DNA of 64,000 nt. Source: DAIOXA01 sp050949165. Lineage in GTDB: Bacteria > Bacillota > Proteinivoracia > UBA4975. The stretch lies in NCBI GenBank assembly GCA_050949165.1, contig JBMNFF010000001.1:620001-684000 (forward strand), in the 5' to 3' direction. This document shows, piece after piece, positions 42,194 to 51,084 of the stretch. Below the pieces are notes generated by a model. It did not search any database, was not told where the DNA came from, and worked only from the letters and a program-made list of their open reading frames with translations. Position numbers and translations under genes: made by a program. Positions within the stretch are counted from its first letter, which is position 1. Each line of letters opens with the position of its first letter.

Positions 42194-43335
42194 TGCACAA
42201 CTCTCCTCTCCGCCAGCATGGAGATGGCAAAAGTAACGGCAATTATCGCCAGCATGCCGGCCAGCATCAACATGGTCTGCCGGTTGGAACCATGGTAGAT
42301 GGTGTTGAATAACGCCGTCTGGGCCAGGTAATTGGGAGACAAGTATTGAAGATGGGCCAGCACCCCCGACAGGGAGACTTTGAAATACCCTCCGGAAATA
42401 AAGGTAAATGCGACGACGATGACGTTTAGAAAACTGGAGGCGCGAGACTCTTCCTTGGCCACCATCACGGCCATGGTGCCCAGACCGGTGGACAGCACCA
42501 CCATGATGAAGACAATCAGCAGAACCAAGGGCAGGTTATCCCCCCAGCTTACCTTGAAGGCAAAGTGGGTAAAGGCGATGATGACCAGGGCCTGGATGTA
42601 CACTGTAACGATATTGGCCATTATCAAGCCGAAATACTGCTCAAAGGACCTGATGGGTGACGCCTTTATGCGGCGGCCTATGGCGGCCAAATAGCTTCGC
42701 TTGATGGTGTAGGTGGAGTACAAAGAGCCATACATGATAATCATCACCAGCATGGTCACGGCATAATAACCCATGGCATTGGGCATCAAGCCCTGGGCGG
42801 AGATGGGATGTTCTTGGATGCTGCCCAGGGCGGGAGCGTACTGGGGCTGACCGGCACCCATTGCAAGCATGGCTTGAATGGCATTGCCCCCACAGACGAA
42901 GCTTTCCAGGACGGTCTCGACCATGGTCACCCCCAGTTGACGACCTGGATGGCCGATTACCTGGATTTCTGCCTTTTCGCCGCCCATGGCCTGCTGGGAG
43001 TAATCTGATTCCACATGAATCAGGGCGGAGATCTCGCCAGTCCGAAGGAGCTCCTGTCCGGCAGTCAAGCTGTCAACCACCCGGATATCCAAGAGCTCAT
43101 TGACCTCCGGTCTGGCCATGAAATCATCGACCAGAGAACCCATAGGACCTTGGTCCTCATTAAAATAACCGACTCTGGTGGCGCCGATGGACTCGGGCTG
43201 GAACATGGGACTCAGGGCCAGGCCGAGAATGATGATAAGGACTATGGGGAACACCACCATCTGTCCAATACTGTTGCCCACATCCCGCACATTTTGGAGG
43301 ACGGTGTACTGAAATATGGCGAATATGCGTCCCAC
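42190..43335 (-). CDS. ABC-2 type transporter permease, first permease
   Basis: A 381-aa permease with the same design as its neighbour: N-terminal helix (IGQMVVFPIVLIIILGLALSPMF), an extracellular domain (ATRVGYFNEDQGPMGSLVDDFMARPEVNELLDIRVVDSLTAGQELLRTGEISALIHVE) and five or six C-terminal helices. It lies 10 bp past the end of the ATPase gene. The second permease overlaps it. The two sequences are similar in layout but clearly diverged, as in heterodimeric ABC-2 systems. Confidence 0.9.
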   Translation of the reverse strand: MGRIFAIFQYTVLQNVRDVGNSIGQMVVFPIVLIIILGLALSPMFQPESIGATRVGYFNEDQGPMGSLVDDFMARPEVNELLDIRVVDSLTAGQELLRTGEISALIHVESDYSQQAMGGEKAEIQVIGHPGRQLGVTMVETVLESFVCGGNAIQAMLAMGAGQPQYAPALGSIQEHPISAQGLMPNAMGYYAVTMLVMIIMYGSLYSTYTIKRSYLAAIGRRIKASPIRSFEQYFGLIMANIVTVYIQALVIIAFTHFAFKVSWGDNLPLVLLIVFIMVVLSTGLGTMAVMVAKEESRASSFLNVIVVAFTFISGGYFKVSLSGVLAHLQYLSPNYLAQTALFNTIYHGSNRQTMLMLAGMLAIIAVTFAISMLAERRVVQ

Positions 43336-43345
43336 TCTATCCCTC

Positions 43346-44278
43346 CTAGTCCCTCAGTGTCTTGCCCGTCAAGGTAAGAAACACGCTTTCCAAGGTAGGC
43401 CGCTCGGCACTGAGGCTTAATACTTCGGCGCCGGTCCCGGCGATCGTGTCTACAATCCTGCCGATGATGGGGCTGTGCTTGGCCACTTGAACGGTCAAGG
43501 TGTTGTCCTTCAGAGCACAGTCCTTGACGCCGCCGATTTTCTTTACCTCATCCACCAGGGTATAGTTGACATTGGCAAGCTCCACAACAATGGTATCCTC
43601 TGAAGAAACCAATTCCTTCAGCTCTTCTTTGCTCCCCTGGGCAATGACTCGCCCCTGGTCCATGATGGCCACCCGGGAGCAGAGCTCTTCCACCTCCTCC
43701 ATATAGTGGGAGGTGTAGATTATGGTGGTACCCTGCTTGTGCAGCTTCGCCACCGACCCCAGAATGTGGTTGCGGGACTGGGGGTCGATGCCCACGGTGG
43801 GCTCATCCATAATGAGCAGCTTGGGCTGATGGACGACGGCGCAGGCGATGTTCAGCCTCCGCTTCATGCCGCCAGAAAACTTTTTGGGAAATTGCTTGCC
43901 CTTGTCACCGAGGCCAGTGAACTCCAGGGCCCAGTTCACCTGCTCCTTGAGCTTGGGTCCCCGAAGGCCGTACAGCTTGCCAAAGAAAGTAATGTTTTCC
44001 GCAGCCGTCAGGTCCTCATAAATTGCCAGTTCCTGGGGGACAATGCCGATATCCTTGCTCACATCTTCCCTATTGCCATTGACCTTCTTGCCGAAGATGG
44101 TGATCTCACCGCCGTCCACCTTGGTCAGGCCGATGAGCATGTTGATGGTGGTTGTCTTGCCGGCGCCGTTGGGGCCCAGGAGACCGAACACTTCCCCCTC
44201 GGCAATTTCCAGATTGACATTATCCACCGCCAGGTTATCTCCATATCTTTTGACGAGATTTCTCATCTCGACCAGCAT
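43346..44278 (-). CDS. ABC transporter ATP-binding protein of the two-component-linked system
   Basis: A 311-aa ATPase with Walker A GPNGAGKTT, Q-loop GIVPQELAIYEDLT, signature FSGGMKRR, Walker B LLIMDEPTVGID and H-loop IYTSHY, plus a C-terminal extension with the tail typical of DrrA/NatA-type ATPases (LSLSAERPTLESVFLTLTG). ATG 44278 is chosen: GGAGGAGGGAG lies just upstream, whereas the longer frame to 44434 would run through the palindrome and lacks a site. First gene of the five-gene operon ATPase-permease-permease-kinase-regulator. Confidence 0.92.
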   Translation of the reverse strand: MLVEMRNLVKRYGDNLAVDNVNLEIAEGEVFGLLGPNGAGKTTTINMLIGLTKVDGGEITIFGKKVNGNREDVSKDIGIVPQELAIYEDLTAAENITFFGKLYGLRGPKLKEQVNWALEFTGLGDKGKQFPKKFSGGMKRRLNIACAVVHQPKLLIMDEPTVGIDPQSRNHILGSVAKLHKQGTTIIYTSHYMEEVEELCSRVAIMDQGRVIAQGSKEELKELVSSEDTIVVELANVNYTLVDEVKKIGGVKDCALKDNTLTVQVAKHSPIIGRIVDTIAGTGAEVLSLSAERPTLESVFLTLTGKTLRD

Positions 44279-44363
44279 ATTGCTCCCTCCTCCGGATTCC
44301 GCTCTTTTGCTCCATTTTACTCTTGGAGAAAAATCCGCCGCCAGTGTCGAAAGGAACATCTTG

Positions 44364-44381
44364 ACATGACATTTGTCATGT
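44364..44381. promoter_or_regulatory. perfect palindrome, candidate response-regulator operator
   Basis: ACATGACATTTGTCATGT is an 18-bp perfect inverted repeat, 86 bp upstream of the ATPase start. Dimeric LuxR-type regulators such as LiaR or DesR bind sites of this kind, and the operon encodes such a regulator. Confidence 0.5.
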
Positions 44382-44470
44382 GCACTCAAAGAGGCGCTCC
44401 TACCTGCCGGAGCAGGCAGAAACGCCTCGCGCACCTCATTTCCAGTCGTCGGCTGCCCCTCCTCAAGGCC

Positions 44471-44755
44471 CTAATCCCTCTTTCTCTTCCTGGTCAGGGA
44501 GATTCCCCCGAATCCGCCCAGGAGGGCGATGTAGAAACCGAAATCGTACCACCAGCCGGTATTGTTGGCCTCATAGACCCGGACCAGGGGATTGAATAGC
44601 TGGACGATGAGGGAAATCGGGGCAATCCAGCCATGCCACACCCCCCAGAAGAACCCGGCAGGTGAACGATTATATCTCTCATCTCCCGGCATACAGCCGG
44701 TAAGGACAAGAATCAGAACCAAGAGCAAGGCCAACAAGAGCACTTTTCTGGTCAC
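44471..44755 (-). CDS. small membrane lipoprotein
   Basis: A 94-aa protein with a signal peptide ending in the lipobox LTGC, then SPAGFFWGVWHGWIAPISLIVQLFNPLVRVYEANNTGWWYDFGFYIALLGGFGG and a basic end KRKRD. It resembles a widespread but unnamed small protein with the AGFFWGxWHG motif; function unknown. GTG 44755 is chosen since AGGGGG lies 7 bases before it; GTG 44761 is too close. Separate from the ABC operon by about 190 bp. Confidence 0.75.
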   Translation of the reverse strand: MTRKVLLLALLLVLILVLTGCMPGDERYNRSPAGFFWGVWHGWIAPISLIVQLFNPLVRVYEANNTGWWYDFGFYIALLGGFGGISLTRKRKRD

Positions 44756-44851
44756 CGACACACCCCCTAAGTTTTTTCTCCTCTGCCATTGTTTTATTGA
44801 GTACTGGGTAGTATACTAGGTGGGCATTATTAGCAGAAAAGGAGAGATACC

Positions 44852-45106
44852 GTGATAGAAGAAAACATCATCCTGACCGATGACGAGGGCAATGAACTGG
44901 AATGCGAGTACCTGGACACCATTAACTACCAAGGCAAAGACTATGCAATCCTGTATCCCCTGGATCAGGACGAAGATGAGGGCGCTGTGCTCATCATGGA
45001 GGTTGTGGCCACCGATGATGAGGAGGAGTTACTGCCGGTGGAGGACGAGGACCTCCTGGATGCCATCTTTGCAGAATTCATGAGGATTGCAGAGCTGGAA
45101 GAATAG
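44852..45106 (+). CDS. DUF1292 family protein (YrzB-like)
   Basis: An 84-aa very acidic protein of the DUF1292 family: IILTDDEGNELECEYLDTINYQGKDYAILYPLDQDEDEGAVLIMEVV, ending in an acidic helix. The family is found in nearly all Bacillota, often near yrrK and yrzL, which are absent here. Function unknown. The GTG start has GGAGAG 6 bases upstream. Monocistronic, with its own terminator. Confidence 0.9.
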   Translation: MIEENIILTDDEGNELECEYLDTINYQGKDYAILYPLDQDEDEGAVLIMEVVATDDEEELLPVEDEDLLDAIFAEFMRIAELEE

Positions 45107-45109
45107 GAG

Positions 45110-45147
45110 CCGAGGGCAGTACCCCTGTGGGGTGCTGCCCTGCTTTT
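45110..45147 (+). terminator. terminator of the DUF1292 gene
   Basis: GGGCAGTACCCC and GGGGTGCTGCCC form a long stem with one mismatch around a 3-base loop, followed by TGCTTTTATT. Confidence 0.85.
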
Positions 45148-45178
45148 ATTACAGGGGAGTATGCCGCGCAAGAATCGC

Positions 45179-46387
45179 CTACTCGACCTGGGAGCCGAGG
45201 CTGGCAAAGGGAGACTCTGCCCTGGAGATTACCTTGTCGGCACCGAGATAGTTCATGAAATCCCGGGCCGCATGCTTGAGGGCGCTCTCCATGGCATTAC
45301 TGACTTCTGTGTCCGGTTCCCACCACCAGTTCAGGATTTCCAGGACCCCGGTCTTTTTGTGATATCTGGGCTCAAACCGAGCGACAAATCTGTCTCCGTA
45401 CAGCACCGGCAGGACATAGTAGCCGTACTCCCGCTGTTCCGCCGGTTTGTACACTTCCCAGGTGTACTCGAAACCAAAGAGGGCCGAAATCAGCTTGCGG
45501 TCCCAGAGCAGGTTGTCCAGGGGGGCAATAAACGCCGCTTGAGCCTGGGTATTACTTCCTGCCAGGACTTGCTCCAACAGGGGCAGTTGTTCCCGGACAA
45601 TAAATACTGGGCAGGCCAAGGCCTCCACTTCGATGGGGACAATCCCTCCCTCCTCCTCCAGAGCGGAAAAGGCTGCATTGCGCTGGGGAGCTTTAAACTT
45701 TCGAATTCCCAGCCAGGCATCGCTGCCCCGGTTCCAGAGCATGCCGATGGCGCCGATGCGTCGCTTGACTTGCCACTGGAAATACTCCTCGTCGGTGCGG
45801 TTGGGGTCAGGGGCATTGAGAATCTCCGCCGGGATGTGCCGGGAGGCCAGGTCATACAACCGTCTCTGCCCAACCCGGCTGTGGATTACGATGTCGCCCC
45901 AGGCATAGAGAGCTTCCAATGCCACCCGGGCAATACTGGCAGGGCCCCAGAACCAGTCCACCTTCTCCTCGGCGCCAAAGTCCTGGGAAGACAAGGGCCC
46001 CCGTTCCTCCATCTCCGCCAGGACCTTGGGAACTGCCTCATTGAGCTCGGTTACTTCCCGGCCATGGCGAGTGACCTTCCGGATGCGGTAGCGCCAAAAG
46101 CAAGGCCAGTCTTCCACGGGATAGATGGCGGCATTCTTGTCCCAGCCATCCACCAGTTGGCGGTCGGCATACAGCAGCTCCTCCAGCAGTTGGGGCCGGT
46201 AATCCCTGACCCGGGATTGCAGGACAAGGTTGGGATTGGTGCCTGCCATGTCCAGGGGATCGTACTGGAGGCAGCCTACCCGGCGGACGAAGGCCATAAT
46301 TCCCTCCTTGCCCCGGAGCCGCCGGGGCGGCAATAACCCCTGGTAGGCCAGGATGAATTGCCGGGCCTGTTTCTCGGTTATCCGCAT
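45179..46387 (-). CDS. YcaQ/AlkZ-type winged-helix DNA glycosylase
   Basis: A 402-aa HTH_42 (PF06224) protein. Known members remove alkylated bases or unhook interstrand crosslinks. The catalytic motif here is QYD (Gln41-Tyr42-Asp43 in GCLQYDPLD), i.e. the Q-x-D form of YcaQ rather than the QxQ of AlkZ. Tandem winged helices are expected over 1-250, followed by a beta-barrel part (DNLLWDRKLISALFGFEYTWEVYKPAEQREYGYYVLPVLYGDRFVARFEPR). ATG 46387 has GGGGTGAGG upstream. It follows the methyltransferase gene by 5 bp. Confidence 0.9.
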   Translation of the reverse strand: MRITEKQARQFILAYQGLLPPRRLRGKEGIMAFVRRVGCLQYDPLDMAGTNPNLVLQSRVRDYRPQLLEELLYADRQLVDGWDKNAAIYPVEDWPCFWRYRIRKVTRHGREVTELNEAVPKVLAEMEERGPLSSQDFGAEEKVDWFWGPASIARVALEALYAWGDIVIHSRVGQRRLYDLASRHIPAEILNAPDPNRTDEEYFQWQVKRRIGAIGMLWNRGSDAWLGIRKFKAPQRNAAFSALEEEGGIVPIEVEALACPVFIVREQLPLLEQVLAGSNTQAQAAFIAPLDNLLWDRKLISALFGFEYTWEVYKPAEQREYGYYVLPVLYGDRFVARFEPRYHKKTGVLEILNWWWEPDTEVSNAMESALKHAARDFMNYLGADKVISRAESPFASLGSQVE

Positions 46388-46392
46388 CGGCC

Positions 46393-47154
46393 TCACCCCT
46401 GTTTCTTGCATTTCAGCACGTACATATCCGACAGCATCAGGTAACCGTCAGCCCAAATTTTGTCCCGAACTGACCGGATCGCTTCTCTTAAGGGCAGGCG
46501 CAGCTCCGGCCAAGGTATTTCCGCGATTTTTGACTCCATGACCTCTTCCCATTCTTGGATGGTCCCCTGAAAATTTGTCAGCCTCCGCCCTGGCGCCAAG
46601 TGCAGTTGGAAATCCTCAAAACCCAGAATTGACAAGGCAGCCTGAACCTCTTCTGGCCGGGGTTCCCGGGACCAGGTCTCCCCATTCAGGGCCCAAACCG
46701 CCTTGGCCAGATTCCAGCGCTGCCACTGGCCTTGGCTTTCTTTAGAATCCTGGGGAGGAAATTCCGACACTATTACCAAATCGCCGCCGGGTTTTAGGAC
46801 CCGGGCAAATTCCTTGAGGGCGACTAATAGTTTTAGGGGATGAGGATCCAAAAAGACCAGGGTATCATCGCAGTTGACGATATCTATGGAGGCATCGGCA
46901 AGAAAATCCAGGTTATAGATATCTGCCTGGAGCAGCTGGACATATTTAGTCAAGCTACCAAGATTATCCCTAATCCGCGCCAGCCATTCTTGCGGCTGGT
47001 CGATATCCACCGAGATGATCTTGGCCTCTAATTTGTTCTCGTGTATGTACTGGGCCCAGGCCTTGGTAGCTTCCCCGGCCCCAGTGGCGGCGTCCAGAAT
47101 AATTTTGCCCGCCAAATCCAAACCTTGAATGGCTAAGTTGTGAATGCCGGCCAT
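46393..47154 (-). CDS. class I SAM-dependent methyltransferase
   Basis: A 253-aa Rossmann-fold methyltransferase: motif I IILDAATGAGEATK, motif II acidic IISVDIDQP, motif III region LLQADIYNLDFLADASIDIVNCDDTLVFLDP, and the post-core LKEFARVLKPGGDLVIVSEFPP. Substrate unknown. ATG 47154 has GGAGGGAG 4-5 bases upstream; the ATG at 47187 does not. It is co-transcribed with the YcaQ-type glycosylase, but whether both act in DNA repair or one protects against a self-made genotoxin cannot be told. Confidence 0.85.
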   Translation of the reverse strand: MAGIHNLAIQGLDLAGKIILDAATGAGEATKAWAQYIHENKLEAKIISVDIDQPQEWLARIRDNLGSLTKYVQLLQADIYNLDFLADASIDIVNCDDTLVFLDPHPLKLLVALKEFARVLKPGGDLVIVSEFPPQDSKESQGQWQRWNLAKAVWALNGETWSREPRPEEVQAALSILGFEDFQLHLAPGRRLTNFQGTIQEWEEVMESKIAEIPWPELRLPLREAIRSVRDKIWADGYLMLSDMYVLKCKKQG

Positions 47155-47307
47155 CTTGCTCCCTCCAGTTAATGAAATTATTCCCATTGTATCAAATATC
47201 GTCTTCCCTGGACAGGTCTGTTTTTATACTGTAAATCTACTCCCCCGGCAGGAAATTCTCCAGCTATAGCTAATTCTTTAGGTAATACTGGAAGGGAAGT
47301 GATTGTC

Positions 47308-48957
47308 GTGAAATGGTGGCAAAGGGCGGTCTTTTACCAAATCTACCCCCGGAGCTTTATGGATTCCAATGGGGACGGGATCGGAGATATCCCCGGCATT
47401 ATCCAAAAGCTGGATTACCTCAATGACGGCACGCCCCAATCTTTAGGAGTTGACGCCATCTGGTTTAGTCCCTTCTTTGTCAGTCCCCAGAAGGACTTTG
47501 GCTATGATATCGCCGATTACTGTGATATTGATCCCTGCTATGGCACCCTGGAAGATTTTGACCACTTGGTGGAAGAGTGCCATAAGCGGGGGATTCGGGT
47601 GATGCTGGACCTGGTGGTCAACCACACCTCGGATCAGCATCCCTGGTTCCTGGAATCCCGCTCCTCCCGGGACAACCCCAAGCGGGATTGGTACATATGG
47701 CGGGACGGCCGGGGCAAGAGGCCGCCCAACAACTGGCGCAGCATCTTTTCCGGCTCCGCCTGGGAATGGGATGAACTCACCGGCCAGTGGTACCTGCACT
47801 CCTTCCTGTCGGAGCAGGCCGACCTGAATTGGACCAACCCTCAGGTCCAGGAAGCAATCCACGATGTCATCCGCTTTTGGCTGGACCGGGGCGCAGACGG
47901 CTATCGCCTGGATGTAGCCCATGCCTACTGCAAAGACCCAGAATTTCGCAATAATCCCCCCTTCTGGAAGCGCCCGCCCCTGGACAAGCAGCGCCTCCGG
48001 GACAAGGTGTTCTTTGAAAAGGCCATCGCCAAGTTCGGGCTCCCGGATTTTCAGTACAAGCAGTACAACCTGCACCAGCCGGGCACCCATGCAATCCTCC
48101 GGGGCTTTCGCCGGGTCCTGGATGAATATCCCGATGCCGTCAGCATCGGCGAGATCCTGGCAGACTATCCCGAGGTGGTGGCTTCCTACTACGGCCAGGG
48201 GGACGAACTGCACATGAACTTCTATTTTGATTTCGCCGAATGCCCCTGGAACGCCGCGGCCTTCCGGCGCAGGGTTGAGCACTGGCTCTCCCTGCTCCCC
48301 GCCGGCTGCTGGCCGGCCTGGACCCTGAGCAATCACGACCGCATTCGGGCCATCAGCCGATATGGCAAACCCGGCGCCGAAAACCAGCAGGCCAAGCTCC
48401 TGGCCATGCTCCTGCTGACCCTGCCGGGCGCCCCCTTTATCTATTACGGCGAGGAAATTGGCATGAAAGACCCTGATCTCCCCAAACGCCTGATTCAGGA
48501 TCCGGTGGGGAAAAAGCTCTGGCCCTTCCACAAGGGCAGGGACAGCCAGCGCACCCCCATGCAGTGGGACGGATCGGAAACGGCAGGGTTTACTACCGGC
48601 CAACCCTGGTTGCCGGTGGGTCCCGAATTGACTGAGCGCAATGTCCGGAGTCAAGAGGGCGACCCCGCCTCCCTTCTGACTTTTTGGCGAAACATGATCT
48701 GGCTGCGCAAGAAAAAACCCGCTTTACTGGAAGGAACATATCAGGCGGAAACAGAGGCCCCCAAAGACTGCTATGTCTTTACCCGGAGCATTCCTGAGCA
48801 AAAGCTCCTGATCTGCCTGAACTTCTCCCGCAAGGCCCGCACCATATCCCTGCCCGCCGAGCTCCGCCCTCTCTTCTCCACCCATAATCTGCTCAGCAAA
48901 AAGCCCACCGAGTCCCTGACCCTCGCCCCCCTGGAGGGGTGCCTGCTGGAATACTGA
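47308..48957 (+). CDS. GH13 alpha-glucosidase (oligo-1,6-glucosidase type)
   Basis: A 549-aa glycoside hydrolase family 13 enzyme acting on short alpha-glucosides. N-terminus WWQRAVFYQIYPRSFMDSNGDGIGDIPGI with the usual Ca-binding DSNGDG loop. Catalytic residues: nucleophile Asp202 (GYRLDVAHA), acid/base Glu282 (SIGEIL) and Asp344 (LSNHDR). A cytoplasmic protein without signal peptide. GTG 47308 is preferred since AAGGG lies about 10 bases upstream; GTG 47299 abuts the site. No sugar transporter is adjacent, so it may serve internal glucoside or trehalose turnover. Confidence 0.92.
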   Translation: MKWWQRAVFYQIYPRSFMDSNGDGIGDIPGIIQKLDYLNDGTPQSLGVDAIWFSPFFVSPQKDFGYDIADYCDIDPCYGTLEDFDHLVEECHKRGIRVMLDLVVNHTSDQHPWFLESRSSRDNPKRDWYIWRDGRGKRPPNNWRSIFSGSAWEWDELTGQWYLHSFLSEQADLNWTNPQVQEAIHDVIRFWLDRGADGYRLDVAHAYCKDPEFRNNPPFWKRPPLDKQRLRDKVFFEKAIAKFGLPDFQYKQYNLHQPGTHAILRGFRRVLDEYPDAVSIGEILADYPEVVASYYGQGDELHMNFYFDFAECPWNAAAFRRRVEHWLSLLPAGCWPAWTLSNHDRIRAISRYGKPGAENQQAKLLAMLLLTLPGAPFIYYGEEIGMKDPDLPKRLIQDPVGKKLWPFHKGRDSQRTPMQWDGSETAGFTTGQPWLPVGPELTERNVRSQEGDPASLLTFWRNMIWLRKKKPALLEGTYQAETEAPKDCYVFTRSIPEQKLLICLNFSRKARTISLPAELRPLFSTHNLLSKKPTESLTLAPLEGCLLEY

Positions 48958-49119
48958 GCATTGCCTGCCCGACAAACTGAAAGCCTATTGCGAATGGAGT
49001 GCCGCAAAACGAGATGTCCGCACATATTACCCCCTGGAATTCTTTGCAGGGCAAAAAAGCCCCCACAGGGGAATATGGCAGATTGTCAGGATTGCGACTG
49101 CTCCATTCTTTTTGCCTCG

Positions 49120-49142
49120 ACCCGTTCAGACGGGTATTTTTT
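49120..49142 (+). terminator. terminator of the GH13 gene
   Basis: ACCCGT and ACGGGT around TCAG, followed by ATTTTTT. It lies about 160 bp past the stop; no other gene is seen between. Confidence 0.8.
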
Positions 49143-49165
49143 ATAAATTTTCCTGGCATGAGCTC

Positions 49166-49202
49166 TTGATATTTCGCCCTTAGAAATGTTAATATATTAA
49201 CA
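49166..49202 (+). promoter_or_regulatory. promoter with overlapping palindromic operator of the marR-MATE operon
   Basis: The -35 box TTGATA (49166-49171) and -10 box TAATAT (49190-49195) are 18 bp apart. The perfect 16-bp palindrome TGTTAATATATTAACA (49187-49202) covers the -10 box and ends 22 bp before the marR start, which fits autorepression by MarR. Confidence 0.65.
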
Positions 49203-49224
49203 GTCCGCTTGGGAGGTTAAGACA

Positions 49225-49701
49225 ATGGATGAGTATATCAGCATTGGATATTTACTAAACACCGCTGCCCGCCTGGCCCGCCAGGACCTGGGCAACCGCA
49301 TGCACGCCCTGGGCCTGACCTTTCCCCAATGGACGGTGCTCAAAGACCTGGCCTGTCATCAGGGCTGTCACTGTGATGAACTGAATATGGCGGCCATTGC
49401 CCGGCGCCTCAACACCCAGCGTCCCAATATCTTGGGCATCCTCCATCGCCTGGAGAATTTGGGTTTGGTGCAGCGGACTGTCAACCCCGACAACCGCAGG
49501 GCCCATATCGTGTCCCTCACCGACAGGGCGAAGGAGGCAATGGCGCAACTGCAGGAACTAAGTCGACTGACCACCGCCAAGGCGTTGCATGGTTTTACCC
49601 CTCAAGAAGAAGCCAATCTCAGAGATTACCTGATCCGAATCAGTAATAATCTGGGAGAGTCTGCAACAGATAACTGCTTGAAAGGATGCGATAGTATATG
49701 A
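49225..49701 (+). CDS. MarR family transcriptional regulator
   Basis: A 158-aa winged-helix regulator: LGLTFPQWTVLKDLACHQG, then the recognition part LNMAAIARRLNTQRPNILGILHRLENLGLVQRTVNPDNRRAHIVSLTDRAKE with the DxRxxxxxLT wing, and dimer helices at both ends. CHQGCHC contains two close Cys residues that might respond to oxidants or metals (inferred). ATG has GGGAGG 7-8 bases upstream. Its stop overlaps the start of a MATE pump gene, so it should repress that pump in the absence of ligand. Confidence 0.92.
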   Translation: MDEYISIGYLLNTAARLARQDLGNRMHALGLTFPQWTVLKDLACHQGCHCDELNMAAIARRLNTQRPNILGILHRLENLGLVQRTVNPDNRRAHIVSLTDRAKEAMAQLQELSRLTTAKALHGFTPQEEANLRDYLIRISNNLGESATDNCLKGCDSI

Positions 49702-51080
49702 ATCAATCAAAACAGCTGGGTCAGGAAAAGATCGGCAAGCTATTATTGAAATTCTCCATTCCCGCCATCGTCGGGATGGTGGTCAATGCCTTGTACAATG
49801 TAGTAGACAGGATTTTTGTCGGCAATGGGGTGGGAGATTTGGCCCTGGCCGGTATTACCGTCCAATTTCCCATCTCCCTGGTGATTATGGCCTTTACCAT
49901 GCTGATTGGACTGGGCGCCAGCACCCTGATCTCCATCCGCCTGGGCCAGGGCAAGGAAGAAGAAGCAAAAAATATTATGGGCAATGCCGTGGTGATGATG
50001 CTGATTCTCTCGATCCTCATCACCGTGGTTGGTCTCATCTTTCTCAAGCCCTTGATCGCAGTCATGGGTGGCAAAGACCCCGAAGTCATGCCCTATGCCC
50101 TGGAGTACAGCGGCATCATTCTGGCGGGAACGGTGTTCTTTATGTTTGGCATGGGCGCCAACCACTTTATCCGAGCCGAGGGCAACCCCAAATTTGCCAT
50201 GCTGACCATGTTAATAGGCGCCCTGACCAATATTCTGTTGGATGCGCTTTTCATCTACGGTTTCGGTTGGGGAATCAAGGGAGCGGCCATCGCCACCGTT
50301 ATCGCCAAAGCCGTCTCGGCCCTCTGGATTCTCCGCTACTTCCTCAGCGGCCGCGGACACCTGAAGCTGGTCTTCTCCAAGATTCGCGTGCATGGACGGC
50401 TTATGCTGTCAATAATCAGCATTGGCGCCGCGCCCTTTGCCATGCAGTTGGCGGCCAGCCTTCTCAACGTAATCCTCAACAACAGCCTCAACGCCTACGG
50501 CGGTCAATTGGCCCTGGCCGCCATGGGCATAGTCAGCAGTATCTCAACCCTGCTCTTGATGCCCATCTTCGGGATCAATCAGGGGTTACAGCCCATCATC
50601 GGCTATAATTATGGCGCCGGCCAATATTCCCGGGTTAAGGAAGCCCTGTTCAAGGGCATGGCCGGGGCGACCTTCATCTCCTTGCTGGGCTTTGCCCTCA
50701 TCAACCTGTTCCCCAATCAGCTGGTCGGCCTCTTCAACAAAGAGAGCGTTGACCTGGTGGACTTGGGCAGCAGGGCCCTGCGGATCTACCTCCTGGCCCT
50801 TCCCATCATCGGCGCCCAGGTGGTGGGCACCAGCTACTTCCAGGCTGTGGGCAAGCCAAAACATGCAGCCTTCCTGAGCCTGTCCCGGCAGGTCCTGATC
50901 TTAATCCCCGCCATCCTCATCTTGCCAAGATTCTTTGGCCTGAATGGAATTTACTATGCTGGTCCTGTAGCTGATACCTGCTCAGCCCTCCTGACCGGAA
51001 CCCTGGTTGCCCTGGAAATGCGAAAACTCAGGGGCCCCGCCCCCCTTTCCGATCTGCAGGCAGCAGCTGCCGGGAGATAG
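49698..51080 (+). CDS. MATE family efflux transporter (MepA-like)
   Basis: A 460-aa twelve-helix antiporter, with KFSIPAIVGMVVNALYNVVDRIFVGNGVG at the start and SIGAAPFAMQLAASLLNVILNN...MPIFGINQGLQPIIGYNYGAGQ opening the second half, which is the MepA-type signature. In Staphylococcus mepA is also preceded by a MarR repressor gene, a strong parallel. Overlaps marR by 4 bp (ATGA). It should expel cationic drugs using Na+ or H+; real substrates are unknown. Confidence 0.93.
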   Translation: MNQSKQLGQEKIGKLLLKFSIPAIVGMVVNALYNVVDRIFVGNGVGDLALAGITVQFPISLVIMAFTMLIGLGASTLISIRLGQGKEEEAKNIMGNAVVMMLILSILITVVGLIFLKPLIAVMGGKDPEVMPYALEYSGIILAGTVFFMFGMGANHFIRAEGNPKFAMLTMLIGALTNILLDALFIYGFGWGIKGAAIATVIAKAVSALWILRYFLSGRGHLKLVFSKIRVHGRLMLSIISIGAAPFAMQLAASLLNVILNNSLNAYGGQLALAAMGIVSSISTLLLMPIFGINQGLQPIIGYNYGAGQYSRVKEALFKGMAGATFISLLGFALINLFPNQLVGLFNKESVDLVDLGSRALRIYLLALPIIGAQVVGTSYFQAVGKPKHAAFLSLSRQVLILIPAILILPRFFGLNGIYYAGPVADTCSALLTGTLVALEMRKLRGPAPLSDLQAAAAGR

Positions 51081-51084
51081 GAAA

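Noticed and set aside
45161..46336. Plus-strand open frame of 391 codons opposite the YcaQ-type gene
   Set aside because: The minus-strand frame matches HTH_42 over its full length, including the QYD motif.
47443..48654. Long open frame (403 codons) on the minus strand inside the GH13 gene
   Set aside because: The plus-strand frame has all GH13 catalytic motifs; the antisense frame is a by-product of GC-rich third codon positions.
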